Positions 19,804 through 27,696 of a stretch of 64,000 nucleotides of DNA are shown piece after piece. Position numbers and translations under genes: made by a program. The stretch comes from Rhodoglobus sp. (GTDB lineage Bacteria; Actinomycetota; Actinomycetes; Actinomycetales; Microbacteriaceae): positions 1-64,000 of the forward strand of contig JAODLY010000009.1 of assembly GCA_025464445.1 (NCBI GenBank). Reading direction: 5' to 3'. Each line of letters starts with the position of its first letter. Position 1 is the stretch's first letter. The notes beneath the pieces were generated by a model. That model ran no database searches, was not told the origin of the DNA, and saw only the letters and a program-made list of their open reading frames with translations.

Positions 19804-21513
19804 CTAGATCGTGCTCGGCACAAGTCCGAGCGCGCCCGCCCGCCTTGTGCGCCTGATCGCGAGCAGGGCGATGATCGTGCTGCCCGCGCCGAACGCCAGC
19901 AGGGTGAGCACGGCCGCGACGACGCCTCCGGGGTTTCCGCCGGAGAGGATGCCCTGCATCCCATCGACCGCATAGGTCAGCGGCAGCAACGGGCTCACCA
20001 CCTGGAACGGCGATGACAGCAACTCGATCGGGTAGATGCCTCCCGTAGATGTGACCTGCACCGCGAGCACGAACAGCGAGACCACGAGCCCGGCGCGGCC
20101 CAGCCCGATAGTGAGCAGGTAGTGGAACGCCGTGAACGCGACGGCCGTCAGCAGCGAGAATGCGAGGGTCGCCGGCAACAGGTTCCAGCCAACGCCAACC
20201 ACGAGGTGCAGCAGCGCCACGAGCAGCACCGCCTGGGCGGCGGTGACGAGGCTCGCGCGGAGAATCGCGGATGCCACGAGCCGTCCGTTGCGCGCCGTCG
20301 ACGCCAGGGCGCGCCTGGTCACCGGCCGGAGCACGAGGAATACGGCGAGCGCCCCGATCCACAGCCCGAGTGGAACGAAGAATGTGGCGACTACCTGCCC
20401 GACAGCGGAGACCGGGTTGTCCGTCGTGACGTGGAGGGTCACCGGGTCTGCCGCGATCTTCGCGGCGCTGGTTGCTGCCGCGACATCCGTTGTCGGGATC
20501 TGCGCAGCGCCGGCCTGCAAGCCGCTTGCGAGGGAGCTCGCGCCGGAGGCGAGCGAGTCGGCGCCCGACGTGAGCGCGGACGAACCCGCTGAGAGTTGCG
20601 CGGCACCGTCGGCGCTCTGCGAGATGCCCGACTGGATGCCCGCGATTGCCGACCCTGCCTGCGAGGACAGGGCCGAGCCGCCTGTTGCCGCCTGGGCGAG
20701 CCCACCGGCGACCGCCTGGAGCTGTGCGACGACAGCCGGGTCGCTCACACTGCTGAGGTCGATCGACGACATGAGGGTCGAGAGCTGCGCGACGCCGCCC
20801 GTGTATGTCGAGACACCCGAGCTGAGCTGGGAGAGCCCGGCGGCGCCATCGTTCAGCTGTGACAGTCCGGAGGCGAGCGAGTCGACCCCGCCCGTGTATT
20901 GGCCGAGCCCGCTCGACAGCGAGGATGCGCCGGTGGAGAGCTGGCCCGCGCCGCCGGCCGCCTGGCTGAGGGACGTGCCGAGCTGGCCGAGGCTCGCGTA
21001 GATGCCGCCGATGTACTGCGCGGTGATCGCATTACCGAAAGTGTCCGCCATTGTCTGGCCGACAACCTGGGCGACAGACCCGGTGAGGTAGCTGTGCGCG
21101 TCGTCCGTGCGAATGGAGAGGTCGGCCTTTTTCGGGTCCGCGCCAGAGAGCGAGAGGATGGAAGTGGAGAAGTCGCTCGGCACAGTCAGGATCGCGTAGA
21201 CGGTGCCACTCTTCAGCGCGGCCTGGGCATCCGCTTCATTGGTGATCGTCCAGTCGAAGCCTTTCGAACCGGTGAGCTCCGTGACGAGCTGCCGGCCGGC
21301 GAACACGTTCTGCACGGTGCCATCCGCCGCCGTGACCTGCTGCAGGGTGTCCTGGTTGACGATGGCGACAGGGATGTTGTCGAGCGCCTTGTTGCCCTGG
21401 CCGAGGGCCCCGACGAAGAGGCCGGCGAAGGCAAGGGGCACAAGCACGACGGCCGCGAGCCCGGCCCATCGCAACCACGTACGGCGGGTGGGGGGCGTTG
21501 TTGCGGAACTCAT
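19804..21513 (-). CDS. YhgE/Pip-domain ABC-2-type membrane protein
   Basis: This 569-residue protein has an N-terminal TM helix (AAVVLVPLAFAGLFVGAL), then the YhgE/Pip signature NIPVAIVNQD. A long extracytoplasmic stretch (about residues 150-350) is full of heptad-like QLSSG/LASGL repeats, probably coiled coil. Five to six C-terminal TM helices follow (ABC-2 permease-like). Relatives include the phage infection protein Pip and ESX/type VII-linked proteins; the molecular role is not settled. Its ATG overlaps the MMPL stop by 4 bases, so it forms one TetR-controlled operon with the MMPL exporter. Confidence 0.88.
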   Translation of the reverse strand: MSSATTPPTRRTWLRWAGLAAVVLVPLAFAGLFVGALGQGNKALDNIPVAIVNQDTLQQVTAADGTVQNVFAGRQLVTELTGSKGFDWTITNEADAQAALKSGTVYAILTVPSDFSTSILSLSGADPKKADLSIRTDDAHSYLTGSVAQVVGQTMADTFGNAITAQYIGGIYASLGQLGTSLSQAAGGAGQLSTGASSLSSGLGQYTGGVDSLASGLSQLNDGAAGLSQLSSGVSTYTGGVAQLSTLMSSIDLSSVSDPAVVAQLQAVAGGLAQAATGGSALSSQAGSAIAGIQSGISQSADGAAQLSAGSSALTSGADSLASGASSLASGLQAGAAQIPTTDVAAATSAAKIAADPVTLHVTTDNPVSAVGQVVATFFVPLGLWIGALAVFLVLRPVTRRALASTARNGRLVASAILRASLVTAAQAVLLVALLHLVVGVGWNLLPATLAFSLLTAVAFTAFHYLLTIGLGRAGLVVSLFVLAVQVTSTGGIYPIELLSSPFQVVSPLLPLTYAVDGMQGILSGGNPGGVVAAVLTLLAFGAGSTIIALLAIRRTRRAGALGLVPSTI

Positions 21514-24413
21514 CTGACGAGTCCTTCCTGGCTGAGCGAGTAGATGTCGATTTCGACGAGCTGCCGGTCACCGGTGTCGCCTGTGCTCGCGGCGCGGGCC
21601 GGGAGCGGGGTGCCGATCACGACGGTCGTCGTCGCCGGAGCAAGCCGGCGGACAGAGGCGACGAACGCCGCCTCGTCTTCGGGGCTCGCGAATGAGTCGA
21701 GCTGGTCGAGCATCACTATCGGCGTTCGCTCGGCGAGCGCGACGGATGCGAGGGCGACTGCGCGCTCGAGCTGCGGCAGCTCGACGAGCGTGCTCGACGG
21801 CAGCACCGCCACGGTCTCCCTGCCCGAGGCAGTCTCGAGCACGGCATTCACGCGATCGAGCCAGCGCCGGCCGCTGCGGCTCGTGGAGAACAGGCGGTAC
21901 CAGGGTTGGGTCATCTCCAGCCGCTCCCTGAGCAACTCACCGACGGTGACGCTGGTCTCGGCGCGATCCGCTCCCCCGACGTCGGCGAGGGCGACGAGCG
22001 AGCGCACCCGCGCGGACTCTGACGGCAGCGGATGCCCGGCGACCTGTGCCCTGCCGGAAACAGGGTCGAGTCGGCCGGAGAGCGTCGCGGCGACCAGCCG
22101 CCTGTCCATGGGATCGCCGCTGGCGATGACTATCGCGCCGCGCGGAATGCTCACGGTGAGAGGCCCAACCTCGTGCTCACGAGACCCCACAACGAGATAG
22201 TCGGTGCTCAGCGCTACCGCGCCCTGCGCCCCCGCCCAGTCCACAGCGACGCGGTGCTCGCGCAGGTCTTCGCCCTCGATGTCGACGTTGGGCAGCACGC
22301 GGCCGAGCCAGCGCGGCATCCACCATGCCGCCCTGCCGAACAGGGTCATGAGGGCAGGCACGAGCGTCATGCGCACGAGGAACGCGTCGAAGGCGATACC
22401 AACCGCGAGGCCGAGGGCGATGGGCTTGATGGTGCCGCCGCCCTCAGGGACGAACGCGAAGAATACGAAAAACATGATGAGGGCAGCGGCTGTGACCACG
22501 CGAGCACCGTTCGCGAACCCGTGACGCACCGCGTACTTCGCGTCGCCGGTCTTGACGAACTCCTCGCGCATTCCGGAAACGAGGAAGACCTCGTAGTCCA
22601 TGGCCAGGCCGAACAGCACCGCCATGAGGATTATCGGCATGAAGCTCAGGATTGGCCCCGGATTCTCCACGCCCACGATGTTGCCGAGCCATCCCCACTG
22701 GAAGACAGCGACTACGACGCCGAAGGATGCCACTACCGAGAGCAGGAACCCGAACGCGGCCTTGAGCGGCACGAGCACCGAGCGGAACACCATCATCAAC
22801 AGCACGATGGACAGCCCGACGACGATGAGCCCGAACGGCACGAGCGCGCTGGTCAGCCGGTTGGAGATGTCGATGCCGATGGCCGTCGAGCCGGTAACCG
22901 TGATCGGGGTGTTGTAGTTCGTCGCGATCGAAGGCGCCAGGTCACGGATCTGCTGCACGAGCTCTTTGGTCTGGATCGAGTCGGGTGCGCTCTTCGGGAT
23001 CACCTGGATGATTGCGGTGTCGAGCCCCGTGTCGGGAAAGCCCTGCGCCACGTAAGCGACGTCTGCGAGGGTGCCGAGCTGGGCCCGGATGCCGTCGAGG
23101 TCGCCCTGGATGTCGACTGTCTGCGTGATGTCCACCGCCACGATGAGCGGGCCGTTGTAGCCGGGCCCGAACCCCTGGGCGACCAGGTCGTACGCCTGGC
23201 GCTGGGTGGAGCCTTTCGGCTCCGACCCTCCGTCTGGCAGGTTGAGGTCGAGGCTCAGGGCGGGGATCGCGAGGGTGCCGAGGATCGCGATGACGCCAAG
23301 GGTGGCGAGGATCGGGCGCTTCATCACACCGGTGACCCAGCGCATGCCCATACTCTTCCTGGCGTCGGCCTCTGCCGTCGCGCGCCGGAACGAGCGTGAG
23401 CCCGGCTTCGGCGCCATGCGCCCCCTGGTAAGGCCGAGGAGGGCAGGCAGCAGCGTGGTGGCCACCCCGATGGCGATGAGCACCGCGACGGCAGCGCCCA
23501 CCCCCATGACGGACAGGAACGGGATGCCGACCACGAGCAGTCCGAGCAGCGCGATGATCACGGTGAGGCCCGCGAACACGACCGCAGACCCCGCGGTGCC
23601 GACGGCCATGGCCGTGGACTCCTCCGGGTCCTCACCCCTGGCAAGTTGCGTCCTGTGCCGGGAGAGGATGAAGAGCGCGTAGTCGATTCCGACAGCGAGG
23701 CCGATCATGAGTGCAAGCAGCGGAGCCGAACTCGACACCGTCGTGAACGCCGAGATCGTCGTGATGGCGCCCATGACGATGCCGACGCCAAGCAGGGCAC
23801 TGAGCAGCGGCATCCCGGCGGCGAGCAGCGAGCCGAACGTGATGAAGAGCACGACGCCGGCGAAGATCACGCCGAACGCTTCGGTGACGGTGATGCCGAA
23901 GCTGTTGTCCTGGAAGACCTGGCCGCCGTAGGCGACCGTGAGTCCCGCGGTCTCGCCGATGGTTGCGGTCGCCTTGAGGTCGGTGAGCGTCGCGGGCGTG
24001 ACCGCTGTCGATGGGCCGTCGAACTGCACCCGGATGATCGCCATCGTCTTGTCAGCCGAGATCGCGTTGCCCGCGTACTTGTCGAAGGGGCTCGTCGCAG
24101 AAGCTATGCCGGGCACGGCGTCGATCGCCGTGACCATGCTCTCGATAGTGGACTGCTCATCGGCGATGGATGCACCGCTCGGGGCGACCACGACGGCCGT
24201 GGCACTCGCGCCCGCGACCGACGGGAACACGGCCTCGAGGCGGTCGAGCGCCTGCTGCGACTCGGTGCCGGGGATCGCGAACGATTCCTGCGTCTGCCCG
24301 CCGAGGGCGACGCCCGCGCCGACAACTCCCGCCGCGAGGATGAGCCAGACGGCGATGACCCGCCACGCGTGGCGATAGGCGAAACGGCCGAGACGGTAGA
24401 GAAGAGTTGCCAC
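21510..24413 (-). CDS. MMPL/RND-family exporter fused to a degenerate ABC-ATPase domain
   Basis: The first ~710 of 967 residues form a standard MMPL transporter: two repeats of six TM helices, each preceded by a large external loop, with VGIDYALFILSRHR and FGLAMDYEVFLVSGMREE as the intramembrane charged motifs that carry protons in RND proteins. Residues ~718-967 resemble an ABC nucleotide-binding domain (GPLTVSIPRGAIVIASG, LSGRLDPVSGRAQVAG, IVMLDQLDS). However, the P-loop lysine is missing (SGDPMDRR at ~764-771), the signature motif is gone and the Walker B glutamate is Gln. The C-terminal part is probably a regulatory or scaffolding pseudo-ATPase for the YhgE partner. It is transcribed after the TetR gene, 22 bases downstream. 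Confidence 0.85.
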   Translation of the reverse strand: MATLLYRLGRFAYRHAWRVIAVWLILAAGVVGAGVALGGQTQESFAIPGTESQQALDRLEAVFPSVAGASATAVVVAPSGASIADEQSTIESMVTAIDAVPGIASATSPFDKYAGNAISADKTMAIIRVQFDGPSTAVTPATLTDLKATATIGETAGLTVAYGGQVFQDNSFGITVTEAFGVIFAGVVLFITFGSLLAAGMPLLSALLGVGIVMGAITTISAFTTVSSSAPLLALMIGLAVGIDYALFILSRHRTQLARGEDPEESTAMAVGTAGSAVVFAGLTVIIALLGLLVVGIPFLSVMGVGAAVAVLIAIGVATTLLPALLGLTRGRMAPKPGSRSFRRATAEADARKSMGMRWVTGVMKRPILATLGVIAILGTLAIPALSLDLNLPDGGSEPKGSTQRQAYDLVAQGFGPGYNGPLIVAVDITQTVDIQGDLDGIRAQLGTLADVAYVAQGFPDTGLDTAIIQVIPKSAPDSIQTKELVQQIRDLAPSIATNYNTPITVTGSTAIGIDISNRLTSALVPFGLIVVGLSIVLLMMVFRSVLVPLKAAFGFLLSVVASFGVVVAVFQWGWLGNIVGVENPGPILSFMPIILMAVLFGLAMDYEVFLVSGMREEFVKTGDAKYAVRHGFANGARVVTAAALIMFFVFFAFVPEGGGTIKPIALGLAVGIAFDAFLVRMTLVPALMTLFGRAAWWMPRWLGRVLPNVDIEGEDLREHRVAVDWAGAQGAVALSTDYLVVGSREHEVGPLTVSIPRGAIVIASGDPMDRRLVAATLSGRLDPVSGRAQVAGHPLPSESARVRSLVALADVGGADRAETSVTVGELLRERLEMTQPWYRLFSTSRSGRRWLDRVNAVLETASGRETVAVLPSSTLVELPQLERAVALASVALAERTPIVMLDQLDSFASPEDEAAFVASVRRLAPATTTVVIGTPLPARAASTGDTGDRQLVEIDIYSLSQEGLVR

Positions 24414-24435
24414 GATGTACCCCAGGGTGGTTTGT

Positions 24436-24987
24436 TCAGCGGGATGGAACGGGAGCCAACAGCTCGCTCATTATCGAGATGAGAGCAGCCCTGGTCTCAT
24501 CCGTCGGTCCGACCTCTATGTCGAGGGTCTGGACGGTGCACAGCATGTACGCGGCTCCGCCGAGGGCGATGCCGAAGCGCATCTTCTCCTCGATGGATGC
24601 CGAGTTCGCTGCAAAGAATTCCGCGAGCCGGTAGACGAGTGCGTTGGCCCTGTCGATCACCGGGACGTCGACGAGCGACGGCCCCTGGTTGATGAACATG
24701 TTGACTTCGAGCCGGTACTCGAGCAGGAAGTCGACGAACCCCTCGAGGAATGCCGCGCGATCATCCCCGAGCCCGACGCCCTCGAGCGGCGTGAGGATCG
24801 CCTCCATGCGATCGATGGCCGGGGCTATCGCGGCCTCGAGCAGGCGCTCCTTTGACGAGTAGTGGTAGAGCACGCTCGACTTGGAGAGCCCGGCGAGTTC
24901 TGCGATGCGCTGCAGGGAGGTCGCCGCGTAGCCGGACGCCGCGAATTCGGCGAGGGCGATTTTTCGGAGCTCTTCCTGGCTGGACAT
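24436..24987 (-). CDS. TetR-family transcriptional regulator
   Basis: This 183-residue repressor has an N-terminal helix-turn-helix, with FAASGYAATSLQRIAELAG and LSKSSVLYHYSSKERLLEAA as the DNA-binding helices 2-4. The C-terminal ligand domain is all-helical with no recognised pocket signature. It is the first gene of the TetR-MMPL-YhgE operon. Two copies of a CTGACCGATCGG dyad lie just upstream of its start, the expected autoregulatory operator. Its inducer is unknown; exporters in such operons often handle amphipathic compounds or lipids. Confidence 0.9.
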   Translation of the reverse strand: MSSQEELRKIALAEFAASGYAATSLQRIAELAGLSKSSVLYHYSSKERLLEAAIAPAIDRMEAILTPLEGVGLGDDRAAFLEGFVDFLLEYRLEVNMFINQGPSLVDVPVIDRANALVYRLAEFFAANSASIEEKMRFGIALGGAAYMLCTVQTLDIEVGPTDETRAALISIMSELLAPVPSR

Positions 24988-25000
24988 GCAGCAACGGTAA

Positions 25001-25035
25001 CTGACCGATCGGACAGGTTCTGACCGATCGGTCAG
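25001..25035. promoter_or_regulatory. Putative TetR operator pair
   Basis: CTGACCGATCGGTCAG at 25020-25035 is a perfect 16-bp palindrome. CTGACCGATCGGACAG at 25001-25016 is the same with one mismatch. The spacing of 19 bases and the location directly upstream of the TetR start fit a dimer-of-dimers operator that controls the TetR-MMPL-YhgE operon. Confidence 0.75.
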
Positions 25036-25137
25036 TTTGACAGGCTATTGCCAGCGCGCTGTCAGGTACGAACTGGGCGCTCTGGGTTTACCCACCGTGA
25101 CCGGGTACCGTGGAACAAAAGGGACAGGGAGGCACGT

Positions 25138-25326
25138 GTGCGCAGGTTCATCTTCAATACCAGCGTGCTCGGTTCTCTGTTCGGCATCTTCGGGGTCATC
25201 CAGTCGAGCCGGAAAGGACCGCGCGATTGGCGGCTCCTATTGGCCTGGATCAGCTGGGGACTAACGGTCGCGATCGCGGTCGGCACGGTCATCGAAGACA
25301 GCAAGAATGAAGAACTGGAGTATTGA
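25138..25326 (+). CDS. Small membrane protein
   Basis: The GTG at 25138 has GGGAGG upstream and gives 62 residues; earlier in-frame ATG codons lack a ribosome site. Two hydrophobic segments are seen (VLGSLFGIFGVIQ and LLLAWISWGLTVAIAVGTVI) around a basic loop SSRKGPRDWR, followed by an acidic tail. I do not recognise the family. It is spaced 1 base from the next small membrane gene, so the two probably form a unit that reads away from the TetR operon. Confidence 0.6.
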   Translation: MRRFIFNTSVLGSLFGIFGVIQSSRKGPRDWRLLLAWISWGLTVAIAVGTVIEDSKNEELEY

Positions 25327-25327
25327 C

Positions 25328-25630
25328 ATGGATTTTGAACCCGGAATGATGGGCTTCGGCTGGTTCGGACATCTCATCGGGGTGATCGTCGGGGCGCTCT
25401 TCTGCTTCTTCATGGTGCTCGTGGTCATCGGGCTGCTCTTCCTGTTCGTACGGTTCCTGCTCGTAGCCACGACCGCGGCGAAGATCTACGTCGCGAAGAA
25501 CTCGCCCGCGCGCCCCGTGACGCCGGCCGCGGCATCCACCGCTCCCGCCGCCACTAAGCCCACCACCACGCCCACCACCCTCGCCAAGCCCGCAACCAAA
25601 CCGCGGACGACGAAGCCACCGACGGCCTGA
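25328..25630 (+). CDS. Small single-span membrane protein with Pro/Ala/Lys/Thr-rich tail
   Basis: This 100-residue product starts at the ATG at 25328 (GGAG a few bases upstream). After a short Gly-rich N terminus it has one long hydrophobic stretch (FCFFMVLVVIGLLFLFVRFL). A tail of about 45 residues follows, made almost only of Ala, Pro, Lys and Thr, as in histone-H1-like or linker segments. No catalytic features are visible. The role is unknown. Confidence 0.6.
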   Translation: MDFEPGMMGFGWFGHLIGVIVGALFCFFMVLVVIGLLFLFVRFLLVATTAAKIYVAKNSPARPVTPAAASTAPAATKPTTTPTTLAKPATKPRTTKPPTA

Positions 25631-25634
25631 TCGT

Positions 25635-26069
25635 ATGGCGGTGACCTTCACGACGGTGCTCGAGCAGACCGGCGGCCCGATCGGCATCGTCGTGCCAGAG
25701 GATGCGATGGCTCAGCTCGGCCCCGGCAAGCGCTACCCGGTGGTCGTGACCCTGGGCGGCTACAGCTACCGCAACACCGTCAGCTGGTACAAGGGCGCCT
25801 TCCGCATCGCCTTCAGCTCGGAGAATCGCGCTGCATCCGGCATCGAGCCTGGGCACGAAGTGGATGTCACCCTCGAGCTCGATGACGCACCGCGCGTTCT
25901 CGAGCTGCCGGCCGAGTTCTCGGCGGGGCTGGCGACTGCCGGTGCACTCGAGAAGTTCGCCGCGCTGTCGTACTCGAAGCAGCGCGGCTTCATCGAGCCG
26001 TGGTCAGCAGCGAAGTCGCAGGAGACCAGGGACAAGAATCTCGCGAAGGCGATCACCGCGGCTGGCTAA
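25635..26069 (+). CDS. YdeI/DUF1905-family protein
   Basis: This is a 144-residue two-part protein. The first ~80 residues form a DUF1905-type beta barrel (FTTVLEQTGGPIGIVVPED, then YRNTVSWYKGAFRIAF). The C-terminal ~50 residues match the YdeI/OmpD-associated helical segment with ALEKFAALSYSKQRGFIEPW and KSQETRDKNLAKAI. Homologues are annotated as bacteriocin-protection or OmpD-associated proteins, but no enzymatic activity is established. It ends 4 bases inside the convergent FadR-type gene. Confidence 0.85.
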   Translation: MAVTFTTVLEQTGGPIGIVVPEDAMAQLGPGKRYPVVVTLGGYSYRNTVSWYKGAFRIAFSSENRAASGIEPGHEVDVTLELDDAPRVLELPAEFSAGLATAGALEKFAALSYSKQRGFIEPWSAAKSQETRDKNLAKAITAAG

Positions 26070-26794
26070 CTCAGGAACCCCCGCAACAGCGCGGCCGACC
26101 CCGCGAGGTGCTCGCCCATCGCCGCCGCCGCGCGGTCCGGGTTGCCTGTGAGGATCGCCACGACTATGGCCTCGTGCTGCTGGTTGGAGTGCTCGATATT
26201 GCGGGCGAGCAACGGGATGCCGTCCAGCAGCTGGTTCACCCGCGTGCGGTTGTCCGCGAGCAGCGAGACCAGCGACGGCACGCCGACAAGCTCGCCGACT
26301 GTGAGATGCAGCCTCGAATCCAGGCGACGGTAGTCGGTGACGGATGCCGCGGCGGTCTCCCCGAGGCGCGTCCAGAGCAGATCGCGCTCGGCGGCGCCCA
26401 GCTCGCGTCCGGCCGCTGCGCGGGCCGCCCCCACCTCGAGGATGTCGCGCAGGCCGAGCACGTCGTCGATCTCCGCGGCACTGGCCGACGCCGTGGGATC
26501 CGAGCCCGACGCGGGCAGCACCTCGCTCACGAAGGTGCCGCCGTACCTGCCCCTGCGCGACACCAGGTAGCCGGCATCCGACAGCGACTTGATGGCATCG
26601 CGCACGGTGTCGCGGCTCACCGAGAAGCGGGTGGCGAGATCGCGTTCGGCAGGCAGCGCCTCGCCGGGCGGCACGATGCCGAGGCGCACCGTCTGCAGCA
26701 GGCGCGCCACGGTGTCCTCGAAGGCGTTGCCGTTGCGCACCGGGCGGAACAGCACCTCGTCGGCGAGACCGGTTGACTCCCCCGCGTCGGTCAT
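26066..26794 (-). CDS. FadR-family (GntR/FCD) regulator of the amine operon
   Basis: This 242-residue regulator has a winged helix: GEALPAERDLATRFSVSRDT, VRDAIKSLSDAGYL, and wing RRGRYGGTFVSEV. The FCD domain, with LRDILEVGAARAAAGRELG and a histidine in SNQQHEAIVVAIL, completes it. It is the last gene of the minus-strand run GS-hydrolase-ALDH-SDR-FadR, 22 bases after the SDR stop, with a short dyad element in the gap. It probably controls this operon and the divergent permease. The inverted repeat CATTACATC/GATGTAATG in their shared promoter is a candidate site. Confidence 0.87.
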   Translation of the reverse strand: MTDAGESTGLADEVLFRPVRNGNAFEDTVARLLQTVRLGIVPPGEALPAERDLATRFSVSRDTVRDAIKSLSDAGYLVSRRGRYGGTFVSEVLPASGSDPTASASAAEIDDVLGLRDILEVGAARAAAGRELGAAERDLLWTRLGETAAASVTDYRRLDSRLHLTVGELVGVPSLVSLLADNRTRVNQLLDGIPLLARNIEHSNQQHEAIVVAILTGNPDRAAAAMGEHLAGSAALLRGFLS

Positions 26795-26796
26795 GC

Positions 26797-26816
26797 GGGT
26801 CGAGCCCGTCGAGACC
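26797..26816. repeat. Short GGGTCGAGCCCGTCGAGACC element
   Basis: This is a second copy of the dyad seen upstream of ilvD. It lies in the 22-base gap between the SDR stop and the FadR start and extends across the SDR stop-codon side. Confidence 0.5.
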
Positions 26817-27605
26817 TCACAGCGGGGTCACGTAGGCGGAGCTGATGCCGCCGTCGACGAGGAATGTCGATGCGGTGATGAAGCTCGCGTCGTCGCTCGC
26901 GAGGAAGGCGACGGCGGCCGCGAGTTCCTCCGGCTCGGCGAAGCGACCCTTCGGGATGTGCACGAGCCGGCGTTGGGCCCGCTCCGGATCCTTCGCGAAC
27001 AGCTCCTGCAGCAGCGGCGTGTTCACCGGGCCGGGGCACAGCGCGTTTACCCGGATGCCCTGCCGCGCGAACTGCACGCCCAGCTCCTTGGTCATCGCGA
27101 GCACCCCACCCTTGGATGCGGTGTAGGAGATCTGGCTCGTCGCGCTGCCCATGACGGCCACGAACGAGGCGGTGTTGATTATCGACCCGGACTGCTGCTT
27201 CACCATGTGCCGCAGCGCCGCGCGCGAGCAGAGGTAGACCGACTTGAGGTTCACGTCCTGCACCCGGTCCCAGGCGGGAAGCTCCGTCGTCTCGATCGAG
27301 TCGTCGTCGGGTGGCGAGATGCCTGCATTGTTGAACGCGATGTCGAGCGAGCCATACTTCTCGACGGCGGTGTCGAACAGGTTGTTGACCTCGGCCTCGT
27401 TGGTCACGTCGACCTTGACGAAGAGCCCGCCAACCTCCGCTGCAGCCTTCTCGCCGGCCTCGGCGTTGAAATCGCCGATCACGACCGTCGCGCCTTCGGC
27501 GGCGAACCGCCGCGCTGTCGCAAGCCCGATTCCGCTCGCGCCGCCGGTGATGACGGCGACCCTGCCCTTCAGGCGCTGGGTGAGGTCGATCTTGTCGATT
27601 GCCAT
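26817..27605 (-). CDS. Short-chain dehydrogenase/reductase (SDR)
   Basis: This classical SDR of 262 residues has GGASGIGLATARRFAAEGA for NAD(P) binding, NNAGISPP, and a catalytic Ser followed by YTASKGG (Tyr and Lys four apart). An Asp at the end of the second strand (VVIGDFN) favours NAD over NADP. It sits inside the amine-degradation operon after the aldehyde dehydrogenase. A role in oxidising an alcohol or hydroxy-acid intermediate is inferred; annotation as a 3-oxoacyl-ACP reductase would be generic. Confidence 0.88.
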   Translation of the reverse strand: MAIDKIDLTQRLKGRVAVITGGASGIGLATARRFAAEGATVVIGDFNAEAGEKAAAEVGGLFVKVDVTNEAEVNNLFDTAVEKYGSLDIAFNNAGISPPDDDSIETTELPAWDRVQDVNLKSVYLCSRAALRHMVKQQSGSIINTASFVAVMGSATSQISYTASKGGVLAMTKELGVQFARQGIRVNALCPGPVNTPLLQELFAKDPERAQRRLVHIPKGRFAEPEELAAAVAFLASDDASFITASTFLVDGGISSAYVTPL

Positions 27606-27621
27606 GCTTTCCCCTTTCGAT

Positions 27622-27695
27622 GATCGAGTAGGCCGCCCGCGGCCGTATCGAGATTTGGTTTCGATACGGCCCTGGCGGGCCTACTCGACCAACGG
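27622..27695. repeat. Inverted pair of TCGATACG elements
   Basis: One element reads TCGAGTAGGCCGCCCGCGG then CCGTATCGA (27622-27654). The second reads TCGATACGGCCCTGGCGGG then CCTACTCGA (27657-27695). They are near-perfect inverted copies with a loop of roughly ten bases, so the transcript between the aldehyde dehydrogenase and SDR genes can fold into a ~28-bp hairpin. Confidence 0.8.
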
Positions 27696-27696
27696 T

